NCBI GenBank assembly: GCA_947646735.1
Contig: CANTFK010000180.1
Location: 62,001-126,000, forward strand
DNA: 64,000 bases
Reading direction: 5' to 3'
Source: Peronospora farinosa
Taxonomy: Eukaryota; Oomycota; Peronosporomycetes; Peronosporales; Peronosporaceae
Shown here: piece by piece, positions 20,577 through 32,100 of the stretch
Position numbering within the stretch: the stretch's first letter is position 1
How the letters are laid out: each line of letters starts with the position of its first letter
Translations under genes and position numbers: made by a program
Notes under the pieces: generated by a model
Told to the model about the DNA's origin: nothing
Seen by the model: only the letters and a program-made list of their open reading frames with translations
Databases searched by the model: none

Positions 20577-21646
20577 ATGGTCCTTTATATGGACTGGAGT
20601 GACTTTCCTCACCACTCCCAACATCATAGGAAGTTGGCAGAGCATATGGCGCAGGGACTTGGTGAACAAGCCCTGGTCAATCTCTTGAATTGTCCTCCTG
20701 AGCAACATGTTGTTCAGTTGGAGCAATTTGAGGCTTTTTTGTCGGACAGCGTAGAAACACGCTCGAGGAAAACAGCCAAGCTACGGATGAGTCCATCAAT
20801 AAGACTCTGGATGAGCTTAGGCTTGAGCAGGCACGAAATGAGGCGCTCAACAGAAATTTTGAGACGCTCTCTGCCCGGCCTAATCAGTTGAGACCCATTC
20901 GGATGGACCCTCCGAAGTTTGTTGGGATTGCCCCACATACGATTGTCCACTGGCTTTTAGCAGTGGAGTGGCGCAGCTCATCGAAAACGACACCAAGATG
21001 GTGTCGTATGCCATGTCAAATTTGCGTGGCAAAGCGTCAAAGTGGGCTTACTCAGAGCTTATGGCAAACACTGATGCGTTTACATAATGAACGATCTTCA
21101 AGTTAAAGATTCGTGCCATGTACTAGCCGCCTGACAATGAAGTGTTACTTCAGGTGCACTTCTTTGGATCACGACAGGCGAAACAATCTCTGCAAGAGTA
21201 TGTGCAGGAGATGCGTTCGCTGTATGCGTCCATTAATGTGAGTCCGATACCGGAACGTATCAAGGTGGACACGTTCATGAATGGACTACAGCACGGCCCA
21301 TCGCGTCAGGGCCTTTTTTGAAAGGTTCCAGCGACGATGGAAGAGGCAATTGACAGTGCCTTAGTTGAGGAGCAATCCTACAACGGCGCTTCGGCGACAA
21401 CTTATTAAAGCCGTTGGCCGAGAAGTCGGTGCCACTCCTATGGAATTAGGCAATGCAGATGTGCTCTGCTACAAGTGCGGCAAGCGAGGCCATATGATGG
21501 CTCGCTGCTATGCCAAACTTTCTGCTGGTGCTAAGGCAGCCAGCAAAAGCTCTCCCAACCCGAAGGAAGGCGCGAAAAACCAGCGTGCACGACGCACGGG
21601 TTCAGCACCTGCCCAAAATGGGTCGGGAAATGCGGGAGCGCAGTAG
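20577..21646 (+). pseudogene. Gag of element A, broken
   Basis: The likely start is the ATG at 20577. The N-terminal part (HHRKLAEHMAQGLGEQALVNLL) is followed by RMDPPKF, the region that in element B continues into the capsid-like domain. Further pieces lie in other frames, with stops near 21086, 21123 and 21319. The last frame (21365-21646) holds a CCHC zinc knuckle (CYKCGKRGHMMARC) and a basic tail. Gag would form the particle and bind RNA, but this copy cannot be translated whole. Confidence 0.85.
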
Positions 21647-24600
21647 GGGCGGGATGACATACTGTCGCGGACTCTGAAGCTACCCCTAAGTTAAGAGTGA
21701 TCGAACAAATGGGTAGCATAGTCCGAAAAGTAGGACCTCAACCCTTTTGGTCTATAGCGCTCGGGTACGAGGCTATGACCAAGTGATGACCCTTCTCGTG
21801 GATTCGGGTGCATCGAAAAACTTTGTGAAACTCGCGGCTCTGAAAAAGAGATGAGTCGATTTGCTAGGATGGCAAGCGAGAAGAGGCGACCGTTCGTTTA
21901 GCGAACGGCGCGTTCGTCAAATCGGAGGGAGTTCAAGTTCAACTCGCCTTCAGCTTTAGTGACTTCTCTTGTAAAGAGAAGTTCACAGTGCTAGGTATGG
22001 AGAGTCCGTATGACCTCATCCTAGGCATGCCTTGGTTGGCTAAACACCAACCATGGATATACTGGCGTACACGCACAGTCGCTAGCTCTACGAAAGACAC
22101 CGGAAAGGATGTGCTCTTGCGAGAGGCTTATGCGATTGATGCTGTGTCCAACAGAGTCGAGGGTGCGTTGACGGTATGTCATTTAGCACCAGGAACTCCC
22201 CGGCTTGAAAGGAGTGGTGTAGTTGGAAGTGCTCTGAAAGAAAGGCAGGTGACACATATTTTTACCCAGGTCGAAAAGAATGGTGTAGAGAATGGTGCGA
22301 TGAGAGGTAGTCATGCATCCAATAGTCCTGCACAGAGCCGAGAGCCTGTGGCAGTTGATGGTGGGCTGACAGGAAGTTAAGCTCCACAAGAACCGGCACA
22401 GAGCCAAGAGCCTGGTGCGGTTGGAAGGAGTGCGTTAGCTGAATAGCAACGACACCTTCTTCCAGGTCAAAGGTCGTGGTGACTCGAAGAACGAGCACCA
22501 GACGTATTAAGACGATCAAGGGCACGTCAAATCGAGTTACCCTTGGATCAGTATAGGCTCAAGAAGAGGAACTTACGAACAGGTTGTTCGATGTCGTCGA
22601 AGACAAGATGCCGAAGGCATCCGCAATTGAGGTGCTCCAACTTGTCTTGGCATCTGCCGAGGAGATAGTAAATCTCTCGGAGATGACGTGGGATCTGTTC
22701 CTGTCCGAAATAAAGGAAGTAAAGATCCACGAGATAGTCGCACCAGCTCCAAAAGAGAATGTGGTGGAATGTTGCTCGTCATCCACAATGGACGAGAGCG
22801 TCTTGGAGACCAACAAGAAGAAACGGTTCGCTGCTCAAGTCTGGGAAGCCTTGAAGGAAAACCCGTTATATGATGTTCTGTGGAAACACCGTGATGTGTC
22901 CACGGTGTGTTTTCAGCAGAAGTGCCGAGCCGCCTACCGGCCGATAGGGGCATTAGGCACGAGATTGTCCTGGAGCCTATCACCAAGTATTGTGTGACCC
23001 GGCAGGGGCCGTTTTCGAGGGTAAATGTCGATTACATCGATGAGTTCTTCGACTAGCTAACTAAGGCGGAACGTGTAGGTGAGAGCAAGTCGACTCGCTG
23101 CAGCCCGACCTTCTGTGTGCGTAAAGCAACAGGTGGATGGCGCGTGGTTCACGCTTATAATAAGCTGAACACGGCCACCATTCCAGCTCAAACGCCGATC
23201 CCGCGGAAAGATGTCTTGTTGAATTCCATGGGAAAGTCAACTATCTTTTCCGCGTTGGATCTGAAGGATGGCTACTATTAAGTTCTTATGAGAGATACTG
23301 ATGTAGCCAAAACGGCAGTAAGCACCCCAAGCGGTATGCTATGGGAGTGGCTTGTGATGCCACAAGGGTTGAAAAATGCTCCGGCAACATTCAACCGAGT
23401 GGTGGTTCACGTGATGCGTCAGCACCGTACCTACGCACCCCATTATTTTGACGATGTATTCGTGCATAGTAGGGTGGAGGACGGTCTGAGCTCGATCGAG
23501 TCGCACAAGCATCATTTAGACGCTGTGTTGCAGACTCTGAGTGACGCCCAGTTATACTTTAACTTGCAAAAGTGCGTCATAAGGGTATCCGAGATACCTG
23601 TGCTGGGCTGCATCGTAGGTACACATGGTGTACGAGCAGACCCATAAAAGGTAAGGGCTGTAAAGGAATGGCCAGTCCCACGTAATGTGAAGGATCTGCG
23701 CCAATTCCTTGGGCTCGCTAATTACTTGAATAAGTACATCAAGTATCATGCGGAGCAGACTAAGTCATTGTCTGACCTCCTGAAAAAGGATACAGAATGG
23801 GCTTGGTCAAAGGAACAAGACGATGCGTTCACATCAGTGAAGCAATCTCTTGTAGAGGTACCGGTCTTGGTATTGCCAGACGCGGATAAGCCCTTTAGCG
23901 TCGTCTGCGATGCAAGCAAACTTGCAATCGGCAGTGCGCTCATGCAGAAGGATGACAACGGCGTTGAACGTGTCATATCGTATCATTCTTGGCTTTTAAA
24001 AGCTGCAGAGATGAATTACCCTGTGCATGACAAGGAGCTACTTTCAATCAAGTATGCTCTTGTGAGGGTTCGTGTGCACCTCTTGGGCACCGAACCTTTT
24101 GTGGTTTATACGGATCACGCATCACTGCGAACCGCTATAAACTCACCGCATCTCTTGCCAAGAATGGCGAGATGACTAACATTCTTCTCTGAATTTAATT
24201 TCAAAGTTGAATATAAGCCGGGTAAGTCGAATGTCTTGGCTGACGCGTTATCGCGCATATTAGAATTCGAGGCAAGACACCAGGAAAGTGTGTCTCGTGC
24301 GAAAGCACAAGGTGAGTCGTCAACACTGGCAGCCATGAAGGTCTACCATGTGACTAGCTCAATGGCCTTCCATGTAAAGAAGTGTACAGTCAGGACGAAC
24401 ATTGTCGCCTGCTGTTGGATCATTTTGGTGGACGAAAGGTTACCCTTCCGTCGCACCTCAAAGCGAAGCTAATTCGCTTTAGTTACAGTGATGGCCTGTT
24501 ATGGCATCAACTGTCACCCTGTGATCCCTTGAGAATCTATGTCCCTCATGACACAGATCTCAAGCTGATGATACTTCACGAGCTCCATATGCGCCATCTA

Positions 24601-25869
24601 GTGGGCATCTGGGCCGTGAAAAGACATTCTTACGAGTGTCAGAGGAATTTTGGTAACCCCACCTATATCGGTGGGTGGCCAACTATATTCACTCTTGCGA
24701 AGAGTGTCAGCGCATAAATCCTGCACCTTCGATCAGTGCACCACTGAAGCCACTGCCGATTCCAAATGAATGTTGGAAGTCGATCAGTTTGAACTTAATG
24801 TTTGGCTTACCGCCTGACCATAAAGGCAGGACGGGGGATCGTCGTCTTTGTAAACAGACTGAGCAAGATGGTGCATTTGGCACCATGTAGGACCAAGATC
24901 TCAGGAACAGAGGCTGCCTTCTTGTTTCTAGATCACGTGTATCGACTACACGGGATGCCCGAGTCCACAGTATCGGACCGGGATTCGCGTTTTACGTCGG
25001 GATGTTTGGCGACATGTGTTTGAGCTGCTGGGAAGCAAGCTCCACATGTCCACCGCTGATCATCCTTTAGACCGATGGATAAACAGAACGGGCCAATCGA
25101 GTCGTGGCGGATGTGTTGCTTACAATAGCGACTCCCAAAGAATGGAGCAAGCAATTGCCATTCGTGGATCTCGCTATTAATAACAGTGTTCACGCCAGTA
25201 CGGGTGCAACACCGTTTTACATTAACGGACTGCGTCATCCTCGAACGCCAGTCTCGTTTGTACGCAACCCGAGTCTTAGTGGGGAAGGCCCCTCACTTCG
25301 CTCGGTGCGAATGCCAAAGAGGGTCAAGGTTGCCCTGGTGACACTGCTAGTTTAGCTGTGGTTACGTCACCTATAGGTGTCACAGAGGAGGCACGGCAAG
25401 AAATGCTTGTGCTCCTTGACGATGACACTATAGTGTTGTCAACATCGTCGACCCATGAACTACCTCTTGGAGGCGTCATCGGCGAGCTGGATGCTAAAAG
25501 CGTGAGCGAAGCTCAGTGCTTTGTGGATGAGCGATTAGCCATCACACCGTCCGTGACGCGATGGCAAGCGCACAGGACAAGCAAACCAATATGCAGAACA
25601 GCATTGTCGCAAAAACAATGAACACTTTAGTGCGGGGGACAAAGTGCTATTAAGTACTGCTACCCTTCCTAAACATGCAATTTCTGTACTACCTGGTGGT
25701 ACTACTAAGCTATTGCCCCGATTCATTAGGCCCTTTACAGTGGTTGAAGAAGTTGGAGACCTAAATTATAGGCTCACTCTCCCACCGTATATGAAGACGC
25801 ATCCCGTATTTTACGTGAGTCGTCTGAAACGATATGTTGATCCAGAAGAGATCACATATCCACATCGGT

Positions 25870-26235
25870 CTAGCGAGACCGATGATGACGTCGACTGTGA
25901 GTCGAGCGTCGCGGCCGATCAGGCGACGAGGAAGCCGATAGGCTCTCCGTATACGAACGAGGAGATAGAGGACTCGGCGATCGAGGAGGACTCCGCGCTT
26001 GACGCGGGTCTCTCATCACCAGTCGCTCTAAGATGTCCAAACGGGTCTTCAGGCGGTCATACCCCTGACGGTCTCTCTTCCTCACATCGCGCAGATCCGA
26101 GTTCAGTCGCGAGACTTGATTCTCGAGATCTGTCACCTGCCTCTTCAGCGCAGCGGACTCAACCTGCGACTGAACAGCAGCAGGGTAGGCAGCCGCGAGT
26201 AGGTGGGCGTAATCGCCGCTCCTATCGGGCGCCAC
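25870..26235 (-). other. Antisense coiled-coil ORF overlapping the element A Pol linker
   Basis: The 121-codon ORF is antisense to the linker between the integrase C-terminus and chromodomain. Its middle (about residues 20-75, ALKRQVTDLENQVSRL, then KTRLDILERLV) is a textbook leucine-heptad coiled coil. The tail is rich in SP, RS and H (SPPRSPSPLSPRSYTESL). Element 2 has a coiled-coil antisense ORF in the same position. It may be a 3' exon of the antisense gene at 26890-27375, or overlap the sense code by chance. Confidence 0.35.
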
Positions 26236-26431
26236 CTGTGTTGGTGGAAACGGATGGGAACACGCGCTTCCTTGTTGGAAGCTGTTGGCCCACCGGTTTG
26301 TGAAGCGAAAGCTCCAAATCCTTGTCCAGTGGAAGGGTTACCCAACGAGCTTTGACTCGTGGGAGCCTGTGGACGCTTTGCGCGTCGACGTGCCTGGGCT
26401 GGTGGCTGCTTATGTGAAGAAGCACCAGCCT

Positions 26432-26728
26432 TTAATTCGCACGCGTCATGGCGAATCTGATTCGCTGCGACCGTTGTTTCGCTGCATCTACATGCAACGT
26501 TACACGGCACCGAAGCTCAGATTCATATTCGTCGGCTGTTTCGTTAGAACGCAGCACGACTGGAATTGGGAAAGCACGACCAAGTGCTTCGCCCTGCTTT
26601 TTCCACAAAGGAAAGACGCTATAAAACTTAAGAGCGTCAACAGTTGCACGCTGCAAAAATGCTACACTAGACCCATCCGAGTTCATCCACTCAGATGGAG
26701 GTGGCATTGGTGGCAAGCCACCACTCAC
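26432..26728 (-). other. Antisense ORF downstream of the element A chromodomain
   Basis: The 98-codon ORF reads as ordinary protein: a PPMPPPSEW start, FLQRATVDALKFYSVFPLWK, then AFPIPVVLRSNETADEYESE. The sense frame here (after the chromodomain, to 26761) looks less protein-like. It lies between the antisense ORFs at 26890-27375 and 25870-26235 on the same strand, so the three may be exons or decayed parts of one antisense gene. I recognise no domain. Confidence 0.4.
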
Positions 26729-26889
26729 GTAGCCGCGAGAACGGTTAATTTTTTGAATTAATTGTGCTGAAGTATTCGCACTTCGGATTAATTTTCCTCT
26801 TGATTTTGGGTATAAACTAATATTATGTATTAAACTACCGATAGGTTAACTCATTTAATATTTTTTGCCCTTTTAAGTGAAACAAATGC

Positions 26890-27375
26890 CTATAAAAATA
26901 TATTATACAATCCATAACGAAGAGTCAGCTCACGCTTACATGAGTCTGACTCTTTGTTATGGATTGTCAAGACATCAGCTTGAGGAGTTACATCTGACTG
27001 AGTCGCGACTACTCCTTTCGAAGTAGCGTGCTCAGTCTTAGTCGCTGCGCTCGTAGGCGCAGGCGACGAGGCTTTACCTTCGCTTGTAGGAAGCATAGAT
27101 GCTCCCTCAAGGACGGGTGCCTCAAATGATGGGGACATATGTCCCATCAATGCGCTTTGCTCATCTCCATTTTGAGGTGATGGCAATGGCGTGCTCTCAT
27201 TGTAATCTACAATAAGAGATGGATCTTCATCCACATTGTAGTGAGATGGAAGATTCGCCTCAGTGCCTAAAGCACTTTGCGACGGATGCAAATCATCGCA
27301 ACGTGTGCGCTTAGTGCTGGACTGCATGGGTGCCTTTGCAGGCGACCCATCAGCCTTACCACGTTTTGGTGGCAT
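26890..27375 (-). CDS. Antisense ORF next to the 3' LTR of element A, disordered protein
   Basis: The 161-codon ORF starts 107 bp inside the 3' LTR (27482) and runs towards pol. It begins MPPKRGKADGSPAKAP and is basic, then acidic/polar and disordered (S, P, T, E, A), with no membrane segment or catalytic motif. A basic KR-rich start could act in nuclear import. Its location matches the antisense ORFs of elements 1 and 2. Its frame may continue, by splicing or after decay, into 26432-26728. Confidence 0.5.
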   Translation of the reverse strand: MPPKRGKADGSPAKAPMQSSTKRTRCDDLHPSQSALGTEANLPSHYNVDEDPSLIVDYNESTPLPSPQNGDEQSALMGHMSPSFEAPVLEGASMLPTSEGKASSPAPTSAATKTEHATSKGVVATQSDVTPQADVLTIHNKESDSCKRELTLRYGLYNIFL

Positions 27376-27481
27376 GAGAATTGAGCAGACTAAAGCAACG
27401 CGTGTATAACGGCTCGCAAGTCTCTCTGTCTCCTAGGCGATGTGTTACAAAATGTAAACATCGTTCTAAAACGAGGGATGG

Positions 27482-28085
27482 TGTAACAGGGCATCTAGTT
27501 ACACGTAAACATTAAGTAATATACTTAATGTTTGGTCTAAAAGTATCCATGATTACTTTTGACCTATCACATGGGTGCGATACACAAATGTGATTCACCC
27601 TCGTGAATGTGATATCCATTTATGGATTCACATGTGAAGGGATGACGCTAGTTGAAGCTAGGCATCGCGACGTCTCAGAAGGACGTCATTCGCAAACTTA
27701 AATCTAGAGTTGAGTTCATGCAACAGGATACGCTTCTAAAGAGTCGCGTATCCGATCTATATATATAGCCAACCAGTAGTTAAGTATATATTTAGTTATA
27801 ATTAATTAAATATAGCTCAGTCTTGAATTTGCTAAATCGAAAGCACCGCGCACGAGAAGCTGAACAGGCTTCTGCGTGACGTCGTGACGTCGGTGACTCC
27901 TTGTTTTAAAAGTTCGTTGCACTCTCGCTTAATCGAGAGGCAACTGGTGGTACGACTGCTTAAGCATTCGACCAACCTCCTAACCACCCTCGCACGCGAA
28001 GGTAAGACGGTATAACCGCTTCCTCGCTTGTGCTGAAGGTGTGTGCTAGTAGCACGAGACAACTTCGTAGAAGTGCCCGTCTACA
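27482..28085 (+). repeat. 3' LTR of element A
   Basis: The 604-bp LTR matches 19911-20517 and is followed by CACTT (28086-28090). Compared with the 5' copy it has a shorter TA run, an extra short segment near 27868-27885 (around GACGTCGTGACGTC) and about ten point differences. Confidence 0.93.
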
Positions 28086-28090
28086 CACTT

Positions 28091-29255
28091 TTCATTTCGA
28101 CTTGTCTGCACTCAAAATAGCCTCGCAACAATTTGCTGGGTCCGCATCGTATACGTTGTTCACCAACCTCGAGCGCTTGATGTGCATCGGTGTAAAAATA
28201 TGCTCATTTTAAATTAATCTTGTTGCTGGGCAATCTCTTGTATACTCCGGCTTGAATGAGAGGCTTTGAGAAGTCGATGATTTGCATCCGTCCCGTCGCG
28301 CACATCATTTTCGACTCTTTCGTTTCCGTTAAAATAAATGTTTTGACGCAGCATTAAGTAGTTCTGCTCTTTGTCAAGAGTTTCGATGTCGCGTATATGA
28401 TGCGTTGTAATGAAGATGCGATCCTTAGATAAAAACCCTCACATTTTTTAGCCAATACCAACGTTCAGACCACGTTTTGCACGCTTTACAAAATTGCTAT
28501 TTTGATTTACCGAACAGGGGAGACAACCTATACAATTTCACTTAGTGTATGTAGTACGTTCGTAAGTACCTCGATGGGAGACACCTTACCAGTATTTGCG
28601 CTCGAAGGCGACCGATTCAACACATGTGCAGCGTGTTAAATTGCATATCCAAAACTAAACGGCATACCACTGGCAAACAGCATGTACAGCATGCACCGCG
28701 CCATGTATGATGGTACGGTGCATATGCTTTGCCTTGTCATTGCTGGCTAGGGCTCTTGCTTTACTACTGCGACGAGCGACTCCACCCTTAGTGCAAAATA
28801 AACCAATTGCAGCGTATTTACCATCAGAGTCTGTACGATAGGCATTTATTTGACAAATAAATCGCTTTTCGAATATATTCAAATTCTTTTAACTGCGCAG
28901 CCGCTTTATCCTTAGTGCGAACGATCAAAATTTTAACGTTATTACTCTTGTAATCCCGAAGTTGATAATGTAGCGATCCAAGTCGATCTCATGGCATCAT
29001 GGATTTTTAATATTGAAGGAAATAATTTAACCAATGCGGTCAGTAGGTAACCCCAATTTCTTGGTAAACTGTAATTCTTGCCTCGCTTGCCTTACGCGCA
29101 TGTAGAGCTAACGACACGTACTTGATCCGTCAGCACGATACCAGATGATGTAGAACGAGCCAATATATTCACTGCATCATAGTGAAGATGGACGTAACGA
29201 CTCTAAAAGTCGTATAAAGAATCCTCTTGGTATGGGTCGGAGTTAGATTGACTTA
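28091..29255 (-). pseudogene. Old Ty1/copia integrase and RT N-terminal remnant
   Basis: Minus-strand motifs are clear despite stops. The integrase core reads AYRTDSDGKYAAIGLFC, then ASNDKAKHMHRTI near 28840-28700. A HVLNRSPSSANTGKVSP stretch lies near 28600, and the linker (PKDRIFITTHHIRDIETLDKEQN) near 28400. RT begins below 28200 and continues at 19910 beyond element A. The order and phase show this is one element with the pieces on either side. Confidence 0.75.
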
Positions 29256-29260
29256 TATAG

Positions 29261-30449
29261 TGTGATGAAGTGGGCTTTTAATATTGTATGATGAAAACCC
29301 AAGCCACTCAATGTGCCGGACTGCCGACTGTCGGAGGGGGTACCCCGATGCCGCGTATGGACCTTCTCTCACCTTGTGTACCCGTCGGCGGGCGGGTTGC
29401 ACTCTTCGGAGGACTTGGTGAAGATGTAGACGTCTACCTTGAGGGAGGTAGACCTGGGGAGCCTCGAGTGGATATGCTTCACTCGGTGGACCTGTAGGTG
29501 GCCACGCGATCGACCTTGTCGAGAGTGGACTTGGAGCCAAATTCTTCAGGGAGCGATTCCCTGGACTTTTACTTGCTGTTTTGAGGGTATCAATCGCCTG
29601 ACCTTTACTTTGCCCCCGGACCGTGAAGTGAAGGAAATCGCTTCCGATAGTGAATTTTATTTTATTTTTTTTGGGGGGGGGGGGGGTGCTACGCGAGACG
29701 AACCCACAGGCCGAATATATCTTGAAGTTCTAATTACACTTAAACTTTGCTACCAGACTGTCTTCAACGGGTAGAAGCAATTTATATACTTTTTCCCAGA
29801 ACAGGCGTGTGGCGAGACTCGAATTCCTTTAAGCGCGTCGAAGACGTGCCAAGTAAATTGCAAATTGAGTAGTTTTGATATATACATAATCTTGTCTGAA
29901 ACCCTAATTTCTTGTGACGACGGTCTGAAACTTGTGTTGACTGGTCAGGAGTGGCTTATCCTCGATGGACTCAGGTCATTTGAAGCGGGATTCAGGTCCA
30001 CCGAAAAGGTACCCAGGTTTACCGAAGAGGGACCGGGGATACCGAAGAAGGACCGGGTCAACCGGAGAGGGACCGGATCAACCGAAGGGGACCAGGTCTA
30101 CCGATGAAGCGTCGAGGTCGTCCAACGAGAGACCGGGTCTAACAATGAGGGACATATGTCTACCAATGAGGTACCGAGGTTGTCCGACGAGAGAACAGGT
30201 CTACTATTACAAGACCCAGGTGTTCAAATGAGGGGACTTTGGTCGACTCCTTTCGGTACCGTATGACCAGTACCCTGGTAATGATCTCCTCTTTGTTGGT
30301 CTTTCACATTCTCAGCCAATGTTCGCTTCACTCTGAGGTCTCCTTTCTCTCTAGTTACTTCTCTCTTGTGCGTGGTGGTGCGCGATTTCTTATACCTTTA
30401 ATCTAACTGCTTCCTCAATTCTCCACATTATAAAAAGCACTTCGCCACA
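29261..30449 (-). repeat. LTR copy (solo) of the element 1-related family, minus orientation, with minisatellite
   Basis: On the plus strand it begins TGTGATGAAGTGGG and ends GCACTTCGCCACA. It is homologous along its length, in inverted orientation, to the solo LTR at 39136-40193. A G homopolymer near 29672-29686 matches the C run near 39783. At about 29965-30220 is a tandem minisatellite of roughly 20 bp, of the form ACCGAAGAGGGACCGGGTCA. It splits the old copia element between integrase and protease. No convincing target duplication is seen, so its ends may have been altered. Confidence 0.7.
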
Positions 30450-31779
30450 TTGGCGTTGTTCGCAAGCGCCGCCAAAATTTAGTCTCGAGGGGATAAATTT
30501 TTCGTAGATACGCACCTTCAATAATAAGTATACTGTTTGATACCTCTATGTGGCAATCAGCTAATTATTCGAGGTCAACTTGTTTGCAAGGCGAAGCGCA
30601 AAAGAAGGGAATCTTTACAGTCTGCATCTTGCCGTCCGCTGTGACCTGCAACGTCACGTTTCCTACTTGCTGATCACCAGCTCTTCTCCTTTAGGCTTAA
30701 TACAAACATTATTGGAAATTTCGACATCTTTTAGCCACGTCATATCGCTGCATAGATGACAACTTAATCCACTGTCCAATGTCCAAAATTCGTGCTGTCC
30801 AAGACCTTCATATTAAGTAGCCTGTATAAAATTTGTTTCACCCTTAAAGCTTTCTTCCTATGATTAAGTCACACCGCTCTCAAATGACCTATTGCATTTA
30901 CAATCATGATATTGTCGAGTCTCTCGATCTAGAATCTCGGACGACATTAGCCACACCTCTTGTTGGTTGTTTTTGCGCCACCGATTCCCAAGCCTGAGCG
31001 ATATGCGCCAGTTCCTCTACTTGCTGCATATGATCTGTTCTGCATGCATCAACTTTGGACATAGTTAAGACCCTCATTTCTTCTGACGCGTAATGCACGG
31101 TATTTTAAGAGGTACACACTCCACTGCACCTTCCGCCAGCTACCAAACTGAGAAAATGTTTAGTCCAAGCCTTTTTTGGGTACTTCGGCTCCGCTAATAA
31201 TCGCATCGATTGTGCCGGAATTATCTGAATTTTACAAGCTTCTAGAATTTTTTAATGCAAATTAAAAAGTTGGAATCTGTTTCCATCGAAATTTCAATTG
31301 TTTATGGTAGCCATGCCATAATAATAATGCGCCAGATGATCCACTCTTACGTCTTTTGGCCATATAACACCGCACACGGACTGGGCCAAATTAACTTGTC
31401 GTTAAGACAAATTTACGACTCGAGAAATTTATAACCAACCCCTAAGTTTAACTTCAAACCATTAAATATACGTATTGCAAGCTTTTTCTGTCTTGCATAT
31501 AGTATCAAAAAACTGCTTCATATGTTGTAACGGTTGTCGAACATCATTACTAGGCTGACGATACATTTTTGGTCCAACCGGCGGATTGTTCATAGCCGTG
31601 GCGTATAGCCGCTGTCATTGCTACTGCGGTAAACCATGACCAGGATCCCTCTGACCATTGTTATTGGGAAGCTCTGTCGGTCGCTCCTTGGCCGTTTGAG
31701 GCGACTCGCCCAACACATCGATGTGCGTTCTTAACCCACGTCCCAGCCCCGAAGCAGATTTATTATCTCCAAGAGACAT
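30450..31779 (-). pseudogene. Old Ty1/copia Gag-protease remnant
   Basis: A likely gag start on the minus strand lies at 31779 (MSLGDNKSASGLGRGLRTHI). Downstream is a gag segment at 31098-30904 (VDACRTDHMQQVEELAHIAQ). Near 30800 is a protease reading around TLDSGLSCHLCSDMTWLKDVE, a form of the copia LDSG motif. Stops and frameshifts abound. Next in element order is the integrase piece at 29255, after the LTR insertion. Confidence 0.7.
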
Positions 31780-32100
31780 CTAGTCCTTTACATAATATCG
31801 ACACTTATATGAAGTGTCAATAAAAATGTTATTATAACTAATAATATCTGACAATATTTTGTTCCCTAGAATATTGTCTCTGCATCTCCTTGAAATTATA
31901 GATGCCCTCTAACTGGTTCAGTATAGGCCATTATATCTACCAGGGCGCTGGCGAATGACCGATGGACGCGCGCAATGAATGGAAGGTAAGTTGTCATCAT
32001 TCATAAATGTAGCTTAATATAGTTAAGACAAGATTGTAACAGATTCCTTTTATTAGATAGTTGTACTATATTAAATACAGTTTTCTTTTTCGTCTTAAAA
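31780..32100 (-). repeat. 5' LTR remnant of the old copia element
   Basis: It lies directly upstream (in element orientation) of the gag start. A run around TATAGGCCATTATAT and GACGCGCGCAAT (31928-31985) has a close parallel at 42266-42325, suggesting both are copia LTRs of one family. The outer limit is not defined. Confidence 0.45.

Larger units (their letters stand above)
21660..26761 (+). pseudogene. Pol of element A: protease, RT, RNase H, integrase, chromodomain, broken
   Basis: Protease: VDSGASKNF near 21800 and YDLILGMPWLAKHQPW near 22010. RT: FSALDLKDGYY near 23255, VMPQGLKNAPATF, and the catalytic YFDDVF near 23450. RNase H keeps CDASKLAIGSAL and YTDHASL, unlike element 1. The integrase zinc finger and core are split near 24600-25350 (VSDRDSRFTSG near 24970). 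The C-terminal domain (THPVFYVSRLKRY) lies near 25800 and the chromodomain (LVQWKGYPTSFDSWEP) near 26320. Stops occur at about 21853, 22378, 23055, 23280, 23645 and 24175, with several frameshifts. Compared with element B, most lesions are private to this copy. Confidence 0.88.
19911..28085 (+). mobile_element. Ty3/gypsy chromovirus, complete with LTRs and target duplication (element A)
   Basis: The element is 8175 bp long. LTRs lie at 19911-20517 and 27482-28085, and the target duplication is CACTT (19906-19910 and 28086-28090). Inside are a primer-binding site, gag with a CCHC knuckle, protease, RT, RNase H, integrase and chromodomain, then antisense ORFs before the 3' LTR. The coding region has many stops and frameshifts. 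LTR copies are roughly 98% alike by eye, apart from a TA-repeat expansion and a small insertion. It is inserted in the RT of the old copia element. Confidence 0.93.

Noticed and set aside
29965..30220. Short spaced repeats as a CRISPR array
   Set aside because: The units are contiguous, diverged 20-bp tandem repeats without unique spacers, in eukaryotic LTR sequence.
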